64,000 nt of DNA from Emticicia sp040253585 (GTDB lineage: Bacteria > Bacteroidota > Bacteroidia > Cytophagales > Spirosomataceae). This document shows positions 55,208 through 64,000 of this stretch, piece by piece (position 1 is the first letter of the stretch; every line of letters begins with the position of its first letter). The stretch is from positions 1-64,000 of the forward strand of contig NZ_JBELAU010000006.1 of the NCBI RefSeq assembly GCF_040253585.1. The letters are read 5' to 3'. The notes under the pieces are model-generated. The model made no database searches. It saw nothing but the letters and a program-made list of their open reading frames with translations, and was not told the origin of the DNA. The position numbers and the translations under genes were made by a program.

Positions 55208-55520
55208 AGGATTATATGGTTATTAGGAAAACAAATCTTATTTACTTATTATCTTGCCAAACTTGTGCCAATTGACCCTTTTTGAATAGAATCTTACCCA
55301 ACGGATACATTTGCCAATTTGGCAGGGTTATCAACACGATTTAGCAGGTTTGATTTTTAATTTCACTAAAGGGTCAAACTCAGTGCCAAGCTTGCCCTAA
55401 AAAACATAAACTTAGCCAGCGGATACATTTTGGAAGTGTGGAGAAATACTCAAAAAATAGTATCTTTGTGCAAAAATTCGGCAACGAAAAAATACAGACA
55501 TTAATTTGACAGCTTCATAA
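55208..55520. other. 313-base upstream region of pheT
   Basis: Two imperfect copies of a 60-base stretch end in CCAACGGATACATTTGCC (near 55298-55315) and CCAGCGGATACATTTTGG (near 55416-55433). A TATCTTTG -7 box at 55461-55468 lies 53 bases before the pheT start. No other structure is recognised. Confidence 0.5.
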
Positions 55521-57953
55521 ATGAAAATTTCGTACAATTGGTTAAAGGGTTTGATTGATATTCAAGAATCGGCCGAAGAAATTGGTAAATTATTGACCGC
55601 TACTGGCTTAGAAGTAGAAGGCATCGAAGAAATAGAGTCGATAAAAGGTGGCTTGAAAGGTTTTGTGGTGGGCGAAGTGCTTACTTGTGAGACTTTTATG
55701 GTCAAGGAAAAACAATTGAGTTTAACAACAGTAAGCATCGGTTCTGAAACGCCTTCTACGATTGTTTGTGGTGCCGCCAACGTAAGAGCAGGGCAAAAAG
55801 TAATCATTGCTACGCTCGGAACAACCATTTATTTTGAGGATGGCAAATCTTTTGTAATCGAAAAACGTAAAGTTTATGGGCATCCGTCTGAAGGTATGAT
55901 TTGTGCTGAAGATGAGATTGGAACTGGGCATTCGCACGATGGAATCTTGGTTTTGGATACTGATTTACCAAATGGTACGCCAGCAATAGAATATTTCAAA
56001 TCAATCGGAAAATCGTTTGAGGCTGATTATCAAATCGAAATTGGTCTTACACCAAACCGTGCCGATGCGGCATCACATTTAGGCGTTGCTCGTGACCTAA
56101 GAGCGGTTTTGGGTCGTGAGATTACGATGCCATCTATCGAAAATTTCAAGCCTGTTTCAACAAAGACAGACTTTCAGATAACTTTAGAAAATACCGAAGC
56201 TTGTCCACGTTTTTGCGGTTTAGAAATTCGTGGAATTACAGTAAAAGAATCGCCAGAATGGTTGAAAAATGCTTTATTGGCTATCGGTCTGAATCCAATC
56301 AGCAATATCGTTGATATTACAAATTATATCTGCCACACACTCGGTCAACCGATGCACGCATTTGATGCTGACGAGGTAAAAGGGCATAAAATTGTGGTGC
56401 GTGTTCCAGAGAAAGGCACAAAATTCACGACCCTTGATGGTACAGAACGCACACTTTCAGGAAGCGATTTGATGGTTTGTAACGAAGCAGAACCAATGGC
56501 AATTGCAGGTGTTTTTGGTGGTCAAAAATCTGGCATCAAAAATTCTACTCAAAATGTGTTCTTAGAAGTAGCTTATTTTAGTCCAGTTTGGGTGCGTCGA
56601 ACTGCCACTTTTCACGGTTTAAAAACCGATGCTTCGTTCCGTTATGAACGTGGTACTGACCCAAATATGCCTCCATTTGCAATTCGCTTGGCGGCAGTTT
56701 TGATTCAAGAATTGGCAGGTGGAGAAATAATCGGTGAACCAATTGATGTTTACCCAAATCCGATTGCCAATTTTGAAATTACAGTAAAACATAAAAATAT
56801 CAATCGTTTAATTGGTAAAAACTTAGACGACCGTTTGATTCATAAAATTCTGAAAAGCCTTGATATTGAGATTTTGAGCGATAACGGCAGCGAAATGCAA
56901 GTAAGTGTGCCACCCTACCGTGTGGACGTAACGCGTGAGGCTGATGTAATCGAAGAAATTTTGAGAATCTATGGTTTTGATAATATTGAGTTATCAGAAA
57001 CTCTTCAAACCGATTTCCTATCATCGTTTGCCGAGAAAGATGCTGATAAATTACAATTCCGTATTATTGAACTATTGGCAGCTAATGGTTTCAATGAAAT
57101 ACAAACGCTTTCAATTACTCGACCTGCTTATAATCAAGCACTTGAAGCCACCGCAAAGGGAGAAACGGTAGTACTATTGAACCCATTGAGTGAAGAACTC
57201 TCGGTGATGCGTTCGAGTCTTTTATTGACTGGAATGGAATCGGTGGCATATAATATAAATCGCCGTCAGAAGGATTTAAAGTTATTTGAATTCGGACGTA
57301 GTTATTTCAAAAAAGACGATAAATATAAAGAAAATAAGCATCTGGGTGTTTGGATGACGGGGAATCGTCAGTCAGAATCTTGGGCGAGTCCGAGTACACC
57401 TTTGGCTTTCCATGATTTGGCTTTGGTTGTACAGAAAGTTTTGAAGGCAATGAAAGTTGTGAAATTTGACACACAAGAAGCTGATTCTTCTGTTTTCCAA
57501 TATGGTCTTTCTTATTTAATCAACAAAAAGCCAGTTGTAAGTTTGGGTTTAGTAAAACCACAATTGGCTAAATTGGCAGATGTAAAACAAGCAGTTTTCT
57601 ACGCTGATTTCGATTGGGAATATTTATTAAAACAATATTCGGGAAAAGTCGCTTTTGTTGAGATTCCGAAGTTCCCAGAAGTACGTCGTGACCTTTCGTT
57701 AGTGATTGATTCGGAGGTGAAATTTGAGCAAGTTTCGGCCATTGCAGCCAAAACCGAAAAGAATTTACTCCAAAGCATCAACGCTTTTGATGTCTATGCA
57801 GGCGAAAAACTGGGTGAAGGAAAAAAATCTTACTCTGTTAGCTTCACACTCATCGACAAAGAAAAAACTTTGACCGATGATGTGATCGATAAAACAATGC
57901 AACGCCTTATTGTAGCTTACGAAAAAGAACTTGGAGCAGTGATTAGAAAATAA
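55521..57953 (+). CDS. pheT: Phenylalanine-tRNA ligase beta subunit
   Basis: 810 residues, standard length. An N-terminal tRNA-binding (EMAP-like) domain lies at about 40-150, followed by B3/B4 (PRFCGLEIRGI; NPISNIVDITNYICHTLGQP), B5, the class-II-like core (FNEIQTLSITRPAYNQ, SVMRSSLLLTGMESVAYNIN), and a ferredoxin-like anticodon-binding C-terminus (FPEVRRDLSLVID). It charges tRNA-Phe with PheS, whose gene is elsewhere. Confidence 0.97.
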   Translation: MKISYNWLKGLIDIQESAEEIGKLLTATGLEVEGIEEIESIKGGLKGFVVGEVLTCETFMVKEKQLSLTTVSIGSETPSTIVCGAANVRAGQKVIIATLGTTIYFEDGKSFVIEKRKVYGHPSEGMICAEDEIGTGHSHDGILVLDTDLPNGTPAIEYFKSIGKSFEADYQIEIGLTPNRADAASHLGVARDLRAVLGREITMPSIENFKPVSTKTDFQITLENTEACPRFCGLEIRGITVKESPEWLKNALLAIGLNPISNIVDITNYICHTLGQPMHAFDADEVKGHKIVVRVPEKGTKFTTLDGTERTLSGSDLMVCNEAEPMAIAGVFGGQKSGIKNSTQNVFLEVAYFSPVWVRRTATFHGLKTDASFRYERGTDPNMPPFAIRLAAVLIQELAGGEIIGEPIDVYPNPIANFEITVKHKNINRLIGKNLDDRLIHKILKSLDIEILSDNGSEMQVSVPPYRVDVTREADVIEEILRIYGFDNIELSETLQTDFLSSFAEKDADKLQFRIIELLAANGFNEIQTLSITRPAYNQALEATAKGETVVLLNPLSEELSVMRSSLLLTGMESVAYNINRRQKDLKLFEFGRSYFKKDDKYKENKHLGVWMTGNRQSESWASPSTPLAFHDLALVVQKVLKAMKVVKFDTQEADSSVFQYGLSYLINKKPVVSLGLVKPQLAKLADVKQAVFYADFDWEYLLKQYSGKVAFVEIPKFPEVRRDLSLVIDSEVKFEQVSAIAAKTEKNLLQSINAFDVYAGEKLGEGKKSYSVSFTLIDKEKTLTDDVIDKTMQRLIVAYEKELGAVIRK

Positions 57954-57957
57954 TTAT

Positions 57958-58042
57958 AGTCGCCCATTAAAATGGGCGACTGATGGAACAACGGATGAAA
58001 AATTTACATGAATAATCGGACTTGAAGTCCGATTATTTTTTT
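57958..58042 (+). terminator. Two hairpins, the second a terminator
   Basis: 57958-57981 is AGTCGCCCATT / AATGGGCGACT without a T run. 58012-58036 is ATAATCGGACT / AGTCCGATTAT followed by a T run, a strong intrinsic terminator of pheT. Confidence 0.85.
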
Positions 58043-58175
58043 ATAAATTCTTTCCTTTGTTCCCTTAGTCGGTCAATTTATTGACTGAATGATAGATTGA
58101 ATTAGTTTTTTTCGCTCAAAAATGTAATCTTTTTAAAAGAAAAGCGTCTAAAGAAAAACTAAAACAATTTTACGA

Positions 58176-58793
58176 ATGAAAAAGTATGTAATGCTGGCCA
58201 TTTCAGCCGCTATTTTGAATATTTGTGTTGTAAATACAAGTGTAGCAAATACTCCTAATTTAATAATTGCTCAAGACGAAACTCCAGAAGCTGAAATCTT
58301 ATTGGATAAAGCTATTGAAGCCGAAGCGGCAGGAAATCAAGACGCTCTTTTAAGTTCCTTGACGGCTGGTACGGCTGCTCTCGAAAAAGAAGCCAAGGCT
58401 GATAAAGGAAGTTTTAAAGATAAACTTTTAAGTCAAGTTGGTACATTACAAAAATTTGCACCAATGGTAAAAAGTGGACTTTTGAAAGGAGATATGCTCA
58501 AAAAAGTGATTAATACCGTAAAAATGCTTTTGGCAGCCAAACGAATTGAAAGTGCCCTCGGTGGTTCAAATTTACTCGGGAATGTAAGTGGCTTGACCAA
58601 AAACTTAGGTTTGATGAAAGCGGGTTTACCGGCCTTGGGTGGAGAATCTCAAAACAAACTCGGTGGTTTATTAAACACAGCCATAAGTAGCGTAGGTAAT
58701 CTTAGTAAAGGAGGAATGACCGCCAAAGCTGCCGAACCAGCCGTAAAAAAACAACTTGGCGGAATCTTGGATTTTGTGAAAGGAGCGATATGA
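58176..58793 (+). CDS. Small secreted helical protein, unknown
   Basis: 205 residues. A signal peptide (about 1-24, ending SVA) and then an almost wholly helical, Ala/Lys/Leu-rich protein with GLTKNLGLMKAGLP and AAEPAVKKQLGGILDFVKGAI. It contains no cysteine in the mature part. No family is recognised. The stop codon overlaps a hairpin that separates it from the convergent epimerase gene. Confidence 0.75.
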   Translation: MKKYVMLAISAAILNICVVNTSVANTPNLIIAQDETPEAEILLDKAIEAEAAGNQDALLSSLTAGTAALEKEAKADKGSFKDKLLSQVGTLQKFAPMVKSGLLKGDMLKKVINTVKMLLAAKRIESALGGSNLLGNVSGLTKNLGLMKAGLPALGGESQNKLGGLLNTAISSVGNLSKGGMTAKAAEPAVKKQLGGILDFVKGAI

Positions 58794-58835
58794 GTTTAGA
58801 GTTCTGAGTTATTTTTTACTCAGAACTCTAAACTC
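58792..58835. terminator. 18-bp perfect hairpin overlapping a stop codon
   Basis: GAGTTTAGAGTTCTGAGT / ACTCAGAACTCTAAACTC with an 8-base T-rich loop (58810-58817). The left arm begins inside the TGA of the upstream gene, and the right arm ends five bases before the stop of the convergent gene. A partial third copy (AGAACTCAGCACTC) follows. Confidence 0.8.
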
Positions 58836-58840
58836 AGAAC

Positions 58841-59242
58841 TCAGCACTCCTGACATAGTTCAATCAAAACTCCATTTGTACCTTTTGGGTGTAGGAAACA
58901 TACCAATTTATTATCAGCACCACGCTTTGGTATTTGGTTTAAAAGCGTGAAACCTTCTGCTGCCAAACGTTTCATTTCTGCCAAAATATCATCTACTTCA
59001 AAGGCAATATGATGTATGCCCTCGCCTTTTTTCTCAATAAACTTTGCGATTGCACTATCAGGATTTGTGGCTTCCAAAAGTTCAATTTTAGTGGCATTTA
59101 TTTTAAAAAAAGAAGTTGTAACTCCTTCACTTTCAACGCTTTCTGATTTATATGGAGGCACGTTGAAAAGTTTAGTAAATAAATCATTCGAGGCAGAAAT
59201 ATCTTTTACTGCAATTCCTATATGTTCTACGTTTGTTAGCAT
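58841..59242 (-). CDS. mce: Methylmalonyl-CoA epimerase
   Basis: 133 residues of a VOC (glyoxalase-like) fold. Metal ligands are visible: His in VEHIGIAVKD, His in GIHHIAFEVDD and Glu in GVLIELCQEC. It interconverts (R)- and (S)-methylmalonyl-CoA for propionyl-CoA and succinate metabolism. The length and motifs are typical. The mutase genes are outside the window. Confidence 0.93.
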   Translation of the reverse strand: MLTNVEHIGIAVKDISASNDLFTKLFNVPPYKSESVESEGVTTSFFKINATKIELLEATNPDSAIAKFIEKKGEGIHHIAFEVDDILAEMKRLAAEGFTLLNQIPKRGADNKLVCFLHPKGTNGVLIELCQEC

Positions 59243-59400
59243 AATCTGTTGTTAAGTAAGATTGTGATTTAAATAAGTCTGTGGACTCTGGCTATCGACC
59301 GTTGACTTAAAAAAAATACTGTCCCAAAAGAATGGAATTTTCATGGAAAAATCTAACTTGCATCTCAAATAATCGCTAAACGATATAGAAATACGATTCC

Positions 59401-59754
59401 ATGACCTACTCAAAGGGTTTGCATATATTGGCCGAGATTGATACCACTGCAATCGAAGCTCTGACAGATTATGCAGCAGCCAAACAATTATTACAGAAAC
59501 TCATCGAAAAACACCGATTGACGATTGTGGGTGAGGTTTTTGCTAATTTTGAAGGTGGAGGTTTTACGGGTGTGTATTGCTTGACGGAATCTCATATTTC
59601 GATTCACACTTGGCCAGAGTTTGGGCGAGTTACTTACGACGTCTTTTTATCTAATTTTCGGAATAATAACGAAGCTATCGTGCGAGATATTCACCAAGAA
59701 CTCGTTGCGTTTTTTCAACCGACTGCATTAAATCTAAACGAACTTTATAGATAG
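59401..59754 (+). CDS. speD: S-adenosylmethionine decarboxylase proenzyme
   Basis: 117 residues of the short bacterial SpeD type. The autocleavage site is the Ser in LTESHISIHTWPE, which gives a pyruvoyl cofactor; the following His and Glu are part of the active site. Decarboxylated SAM supplies the aminopropyl group for spermidine. The next gene starts on the next base (TAG then ATG), which couples translation to the whole operon. Confidence 0.96.
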   Translation: MTYSKGLHILAEIDTTAIEALTDYAAAKQLLQKLIEKHRLTIVGEVFANFEGGGFTGVYCLTESHISIHTWPEFGRVTYDVFLSNFRNNNEAIVRDIHQELVAFFQPTALNLNELYR

Positions 59755-61047
59755 ATGAAGCAACGTATATGCACTAAATGTACAAACAGGATTTCGATGA
59801 ACGACAACGACACTTTTGTTGCTTGTCCGAAATGCTTTAGCTATCAAGAAGTTACCGAAAACGGAATGAAGTTCCTTTCTTCTTTCAAAAATTCCAATCG
59901 CCCGAAAGAAGTATGCTTTGAGTTAGGTCAAAGTATCAGAGTTAATGGAACATCTTATACCATTACAGGAATTACACAGAGAAATGATTCGAAATATAAG
60001 TCGTTTAAATGGAGAGAGTATAATCTGAAAAACGATTTAGGCGAAGATGCTTTTCTGAACGAATATAATGGTAATTGGTTGTTGGTTAAACCTTTAACAC
60101 AAGTTTATATAAGAGGAGACCAGTCATTCAGTTATCAAGATGTAGAGTTTTCTATCTTTCAAGCATATAATCAAGAAGTTAATTGGGCAGTAGGTAATTT
60201 TAATTTCGATATTACCGATATTGATAAACTTTACAGTCGAGAGTTTATTGCTCCACCAAAAATGTTGATTTATGAAGTTCAGAAATCTTCTAAAGAAACA
60301 AATCCTGAATGGTATGAAGGTGAGTATGTTGATAATAATGAAATCTATCAAGAATATTTAAGTTTGGGTAATACCACAACGTTTCCCTCAAAAATTGGCG
60401 TAGGGGCAACTGAGCCATATAAAAGTCAATTTTACTACAAAGATGCCCTAAAAATGAGTCTGATTACCTTAGCTGTAATCTTGACGATTCAGCTTTATTT
60501 TATGGCAACTTCGCCTACCACTACGGTTTTTAGAGAAACTTTCAGTGTGGCAGATTTAAAAATTGATTCAACCAGCACTAATCTGACTTCTGCCAAACCT
60601 ATTGTTTCCAAAAGTTTTTCGATTGATAAAACAGGGAAAATTGAAATCGAACTTAATTCTGGCGTAGATAATTCGTGGTTAGAATCAAATATTACGATGG
60701 TCAATGAAAGTACGCTCGAAGAATTGCCGATTGTGATTGGAAACGAATTTTATCATGGCTACGAAGGTGGCGAAAAATGGACGGAAGGCTCAACCAATGC
60801 TTCAAAAGATTATTCAGAAGTTCCCGCTGGCAAATATCATTTATTGATAGAAACAATCACTCCAGCAACTAATGGTGGCACTTACGAAGTAAAACTTCAA
60901 ACTGGCGGAATTTATTGGATAAACATTTTTATTATGCTATGCTTGATTGCTATTTTGCCGATAGTAAAATATTTTCAAGAATATAATTTTGAAAAAGAAC
61001 GCTGGGCTGATAGCGATTTTTCACCTTATAATTATGATGAAGAATGA
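59755..61047 (+). CDS. DUF4178-domain membrane protein with N-terminal zinc ribbon
   Basis: 430 residues. Residues 1-35 form a zinc ribbon (ICTKCTNR, then FVACPKCFS). About 60-170 is a DUF4178 domain (FKWREYNLKNDLGEDAFLN, NGNWLLVKPL). Two membrane helices, near 225-245 (LKMSLITLAVILTIQLYF) and near 390-410 (IYWINIFIMLCLIAILPIV), enclose an extracytoplasmic domain. DUF4178 proteins are recurrently encoded beside SpeD, DUF350 and a membrane-fused spermidine synthase. The role is not known. A sensing or docking function for a membrane polyamine complex is inference. Confidence 0.9.
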   Translation: MKQRICTKCTNRISMNDNDTFVACPKCFSYQEVTENGMKFLSSFKNSNRPKEVCFELGQSIRVNGTSYTITGITQRNDSKYKSFKWREYNLKNDLGEDAFLNEYNGNWLLVKPLTQVYIRGDQSFSYQDVEFSIFQAYNQEVNWAVGNFNFDITDIDKLYSREFIAPPKMLIYEVQKSSKETNPEWYEGEYVDNNEIYQEYLSLGNTTTFPSKIGVGATEPYKSQFYYKDALKMSLITLAVILTIQLYFMATSPTTTVFRETFSVADLKIDSTSTNLTSAKPIVSKSFSIDKTGKIEIELNSGVDNSWLESNITMVNESTLEELPIVIGNEFYHGYEGGEKWTEGSTNASKDYSEVPAGKYHLLIETITPATNGGTYEVKLQTGGIYWINIFIMLCLIAILPIVKYFQEYNFEKERWADSDFSPYNYDEE

Positions 61048-61217
61048 AATTAGATAACCGATATAAAATAATGTATGCCGCTTTTCTTATGGTGATAGTT
61101 GGCTACTTTGCCTATTCGCTGCAAGTTGGGAAACTTTTTTATGAGTTTAGCACCAAAAGCCAATGGGACGGTAGCAATAGCCGAACATCAGGCGTGAACC
61201 GTTTTTATCATAAGTAG
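61044..61217 (+). CDS. 57-aa membrane protein in the polyamine operon
   Basis: Starts at ATG 61044, overlapping the DUF4178 stop as ATGA, and ends at TAG 61215-61217. One membrane helix (IMYAAFLMVIVGYFAYSL) is followed by a polar Ser/Gly/Asn-rich tail with WDGSNSRTSGVNRFYHK. Its stop codon touches a REP-like hairpin. Start overlap and continuous frame argue for a real gene. I know no named family. It would be the least studied member of this cluster. Confidence 0.7.
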   Translation: MKLDNRYKIMYAAFLMVIVGYFAYSLQVGKLFYEFSTKSQWDGSNSRTSGVNRFYHK

Positions 61218-61240
61218 TAGAACAACTTTCCAAGTTGTTC
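61217..61240 (+). repeat. REP-like hairpin (GTAG type)
   Basis: GTAG then AACAACTT-TCC-AAGTTGTT; the stem extends to nine pairs if the preceding G and following C are counted. Same architecture and loop as each arm at 42184-42249, with a different stem sequence. Confidence 0.7.
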
Positions 61241-61342
61241 GCATTATACAAAAGCAATTTAGAAAATCGCTTTACAAAAACGTAAAAATTAAAGCATTGA
61301 TAATTAGATACTTACATTTTCTAAAATCTTAAACTCTGTAAT

Positions 61343-61561
61343 ATGACCGACATCCTTAGCCTCAAATACGTTTATGCCTCAGTAATTTACTCGCTGATTG
61401 GTATTTTTATTTTGGTAATTTCATTCGTGATTCTTGAAAAAATCACTCCCGAAAACATCTATAAAGAAATCGTTCAGAAAGGGAATACCGCTTTGGCGAT
61501 TATAGCAGGGGCATTTATCATAGCCGTTGCCATTATTATAAGTTCGGCCATTCATGGATAA
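61343..61561 (+). CDS. DUF350 membrane protein
   Basis: 72 residues with two helices (YASVIYSLIGIFILVISFV and ALAIIAGAFIIAVAIIIS). A single DUF350 unit is unusual, since many homologues carry two, but it occurs in this operon type. Its last eight bases overlap the next gene. It probably forms part of a membrane complex with the aminopropyltransferase. The transported or sensed compound is unknown. Confidence 0.9.
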   Translation: MTDILSLKYVYASVIYSLIGIFILVISFVILEKITPENIYKEIVQKGNTALAIIAGAFIIAVAIIISSAIHG

Positions 61562-63071
61562 AAGTTCAACAAAAATTCCAATTTTACTGCTTTTTTCGGT
61601 GTTTTTGGTGGCTACTTGCGGGCTTATCTATGAGCTAATTGCGGGTACGTTGGCCAGCTACCTCATGGGTGACTCTATTAGCCAATTTTCAATCATCATC
61701 GGATTATATCTTTTTTCGATGGGCATTGGCTCGTTTTGCTCAAAATATTTTGATGAAAACCTACTCGATTGGTTCATTCAAATCGAATTATTGGTCGGGC
61801 TCGTCGGTGGAATCACATCAAGCGTTTTGTTTGTGATTTTCAATAGTGTCGATTCTTTTCAATGGATTTTGTATGGGCTCATTAGTCTGACGGGTATTTT
61901 CGTTGGCCTCGAAATTCCGTTATTGATGCAAATCCTAAACAAAAGTAATTTTGGATTTAAAGACATCATTTCCAAAGTTTTTACTTTCGATTATGTCGGA
62001 GCTTTACTTGCTTCTATTCTTTTTCCATTGGTCTTTGTGCCAAAAATGGGACTGATTCGTACCTCTTTTTTCTTCGGAATCTTGAATACTTTGGTGGCTT
62101 TATTGGTGTTGTATAACTATTCTGCACAACTCAAATACCGCCTGACACTTTGGTTTCAAGCCATTTTTGTTTTTATTTTACTCACATTGGGCTTTATTTT
62201 TTCGGATAATATTTTATCATGGGCCGAGGCTACAACTTATGACGAAAAAATCATTTTTGCTAAATCTTCGCCTTATCAACGCATTGTGTTGACTCGACAA
62301 GGCAGTAATATTAAACTTTTTCTGAATCGAAATCTACAATTTAGTTCGTTCGATGAATATCGTTATCACGAAGCATTGGTTCATCCGTTGATGACTTTTA
62401 CCAAAAAGCCCGAAAAAGTTTTGATTTTGGGTGGCGGTGATGGTATGGCAGTTCGAGAATTACTAAAATACGAAAGTGTGAAAGCCGTCACGCTCATTGA
62501 TTTAGATGCCGATATGACGAATTTGTTTCGGAGAAATGAAATGCTCACAAAATTGAATCAAAATGCACTCAATAGCCCTAAAGTTAAGATTTTGAATCAA
62601 GATGCCTTTTTGTGGATTAAGCAAAATAAAGCCCTTTTCGATGTCATTATCATTGATTTTCCTGACCCAAATAATTTTGCTTTGGGAAAACTCTACTCTA
62701 ATACTTTTTATCGTGAACTTACACACACTCTCGCACCCGAAGGCTTAATTGTAGTGCAGTCAACTTCGCCTTTTATGGCTCCAAAATCCTACTGGTGTGT
62801 CAATAAAACCTTGCAATCGGTGGGTTTTAAAACGCTCCCTTATCATGTTTTTGTGCCATCTTTTGGCGATTGGGGCTATGTTTTAGCCACAAAAAACGAA
62901 TTTAATAAAACTCAGAATTTCCCAGAAAACCTACGTTTCATGAATGATGCTGCTTTTGAGCAAAGCAAAGTTTTTCCGAAAGATATGACACAACAAGAAA
63001 CCGAAGTAAATAAACTCAACAACCAAATTTTGGTTCAGTATTTTGAAGAAGAATGGGCAAAAGTGATGTAA
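61554..63071 (+). CDS. Membrane-fused polyamine aminopropyltransferase
   Basis: 505 residues. Seven or so membrane helices (about 1-220) precede a spermidine-synthase-like domain (about 230-480) with the SAM-type motif VLILGGGDGMAVRELLK, the acidic VTLIDLDADMTNLF and the Asp of DVIIIDFPDPN. It transfers the aminopropyl group of decarboxylated SAM to a polyamine, probably at the membrane, using the product of speD upstream. It overlaps DUF350 by eight bases and the following FAD oxidoreductase by 19 bases. Confidence 0.93.
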   Translation: MDKSSTKIPILLLFSVFLVATCGLIYELIAGTLASYLMGDSISQFSIIIGLYLFSMGIGSFCSKYFDENLLDWFIQIELLVGLVGGITSSVLFVIFNSVDSFQWILYGLISLTGIFVGLEIPLLMQILNKSNFGFKDIISKVFTFDYVGALLASILFPLVFVPKMGLIRTSFFFGILNTLVALLVLYNYSAQLKYRLTLWFQAIFVFILLTLGFIFSDNILSWAEATTYDEKIIFAKSSPYQRIVLTRQGSNIKLFLNRNLQFSSFDEYRYHEALVHPLMTFTKKPEKVLILGGGDGMAVRELLKYESVKAVTLIDLDADMTNLFRRNEMLTKLNQNALNSPKVKILNQDAFLWIKQNKALFDVIIIDFPDPNNFALGKLYSNTFYRELTHTLAPEGLIVVQSTSPFMAPKSYWCVNKTLQSVGFKTLPYHVFVPSFGDWGYVLATKNEFNKTQNFPENLRFMNDAAFEQSKVFPKDMTQQETEVNKLNNQILVQYFEEEWAKVM

Positions 63072-64000
63072 GCATATCTCGCAAAGAGTTTCTTGAGTTA
63101 TCAGGAATCGCACTTTTGGGTAGCACTTTTGGGCTACAAACACTTACTTCTTGCGAGTCTGCCACTGTTATTCAAGGGCAAATCGTTGGAGCAAATCACT
63201 CAATTGGACATTTACTTCGTAAGGCCATTTCTTTGCCAATTCATCAATCACACCAAACAAAAATTCTGATTATCGGTTCTGGAATATCAGGACTTACGGC
63301 AGGCTATTTTCTACAAAAAGCGGGTATCAAAGATTATAAAACTTTAGAACTTGAAAGCCATATTGGCGGAAATTCTACCTTTGGCGAAGATGAAGCGGGG
63401 CGTTACCCGTGGGCAGCTCATTATTTACCAATTCCGAGTCCAGAAAATAAAGAATTGATTGATTTTTTGTCAGAAAATAAGATAATTACAGGTTTTGATG
63501 AGAATGATTTACCGATTTATGATGAATATGCTCTGTGTTTTCACCCCGATGAAAGGCTTTTTGTGAAAGGTTTTTGGCAAGAAGGATTGATTCCGAATAT
63601 GGATATTTCGGAGGAAGAAAAGAAACAAATTGGAGCGTTTTTGGCAGAAATGAATGCCTTCAAAGCTGCCAAAGGCAATGACCAAAAATGGGCTTTCACG
63701 ATTCCGTTGGCTTATTCATCGAGCGATACAAGTTTTACAGATTTGGATAAAATCAGCATGAAAACCTGGATGGAGCAAAATATGTTCACCGCCAAACCAC
63801 TACAATGGTATGTAAACTATTGTTTATTAGATGATTACGGTACTTCAATTGCCGAAACTTCGGCTTGGGCGGGCATTCATTATTTTGCTTCTCGAAAAGG
63901 TAAAGCCGCCAATGCCAAAGACGATGATGTATTGACATGGAGCGAAGGAAATGGTTTTCTGATGAAACTTTTGGCCAAAAATCAATTAAATAATATAAAA
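63053..64000 (+). CDS. FAD-dependent oxidoreductase, cut by the window end
   Basis: At least 316 residues from ATG 63053 (MGKSDVSISRKEFLELSG), overlapping the previous stop by 19 bases. SRKEFLELSGIALLG looks like a Tat-type leader (RK in place of RR), and LTSC could be a lipobox. From residue 70 the flavin-binding motif ILIIGSGISGLTAGYFLQK follows, with LELESHIGGNSTFGED, typical of flavin amine oxidases. It is likely to oxidise a polyamine or its product outside the cytoplasm. The product is inferred from the operon. Confidence 0.9.
   Translation, partial: MGKSDVSISRKEFLELSGIALLGSTFGLQTLTSCESATVIQGQIVGANHSIGHLLRKAISLPIHQSHQTKILIIGSGISGLTAGYFLQKAGIKDYKTLELESHIGGNSTFGEDEAGRYPWAAHYLPIPSPENKELIDFLSENKIITGFDENDLPIYDEYALCFHPDERLFVKGFWQEGLIPNMDISEEEKKQIGAFLAEMNAFKAAKGNDQKWAFTIPLAYSSSDTSFTDLDKISMKTWMEQNMFTAKPLQWYVNYCLLDDYGTSIAETSAWAGIHYFASRKGKAANAKDDDVLTWSEGNGFLMKLLAKNQLNNIK

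Overview
The window is a piece of a Bacteroidota chromosome, most likely a Cytophagales member of the Emticicia/Arcicella/Flectobacillus kind. The evidence is the low GC content, -7 boxes of the form TAnnTTTG instead of sigma70 -10 boxes, few Shine-Dalgarno sites, GLPGLI and 3-coathanger-stack proteins, TonB-type barrels with carboxypeptidase-like N-termini, SprB-like repeats, one-piece hybrid sensor kinases ending in AraC domains, and a CarB without the MGS domain. The genus is inference.

Layout. 1-9.6 kb: surface proteins on the minus strand. These are a giant adhesin cut by the window start, with 216-bp tandem repeats at its downstream end, two small paralogues of unknown family, a secreted 3-coathanger-stack protein and a lone LytTR regulator. 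9.8-25.4 kb: a hybrid sensor kinase, a ThuA/sugar-dehydrogenase/PKD/cytochrome c fusion, an OmpR-type two-component pair, a GLPGLI protein, a small peptide-repeat protein, an outer-membrane barrel, a Nudix hydrolase and a flavoprotein. 25.6-27.7 kb: nuoIJK, where NuoI carries a long repetitive Pro/Lys tail.

27.8-35.2 kb: two tandem tRNA-Arg(ACG) genes followed by a compact integrated element of about 7.3 kb. It has a tyrosine integrase, a coupled 52-aa protein, divergent phage-type regulators, a primase, an SF3-type helicase with an iteron-like array between the last two, and an ATP-grasp (RimK-like) ligase behind a 71-aa ORF. An 18-bp copy of the tRNA 3' end closes it on the right, and a 7-bp motif recurs near both ends. 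No relaxase, conjugation or capsid gene is visible. The architecture resembles phage satellites (PICI-like) or a small integrative plasmid-like island. It is the strongest candidate here for something undescribed.

35.4-58.8 kb: mostly core genes and envelope genes. These are carB, a GT-C-like membrane protein, a DUF6503 lipoprotein, mutS, a Uma2-like protein, a second TonB-type barrel, a serine hydrolase, an AraC regulator, a GMC oxidoreductase, a WG-repeat protein, pheT and small secreted unknowns. 58.8-64 kb: methylmalonyl-CoA epimerase, then a tightly overlapping plus-strand operon of speD, a DUF4178 protein, a 57-aa membrane protein, DUF350, a membrane-fused aminopropyltransferase and a FAD oxidoreductase cut by the window end. 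The operon looks like a membrane-associated polyamine system.

Small-scale signals include two sites of a REP-like family (GTAG followed by a hairpin with loop TCC), many intrinsic terminators, and three ORFs of 43-57 aa supported by start/stop overlap or reading frame.
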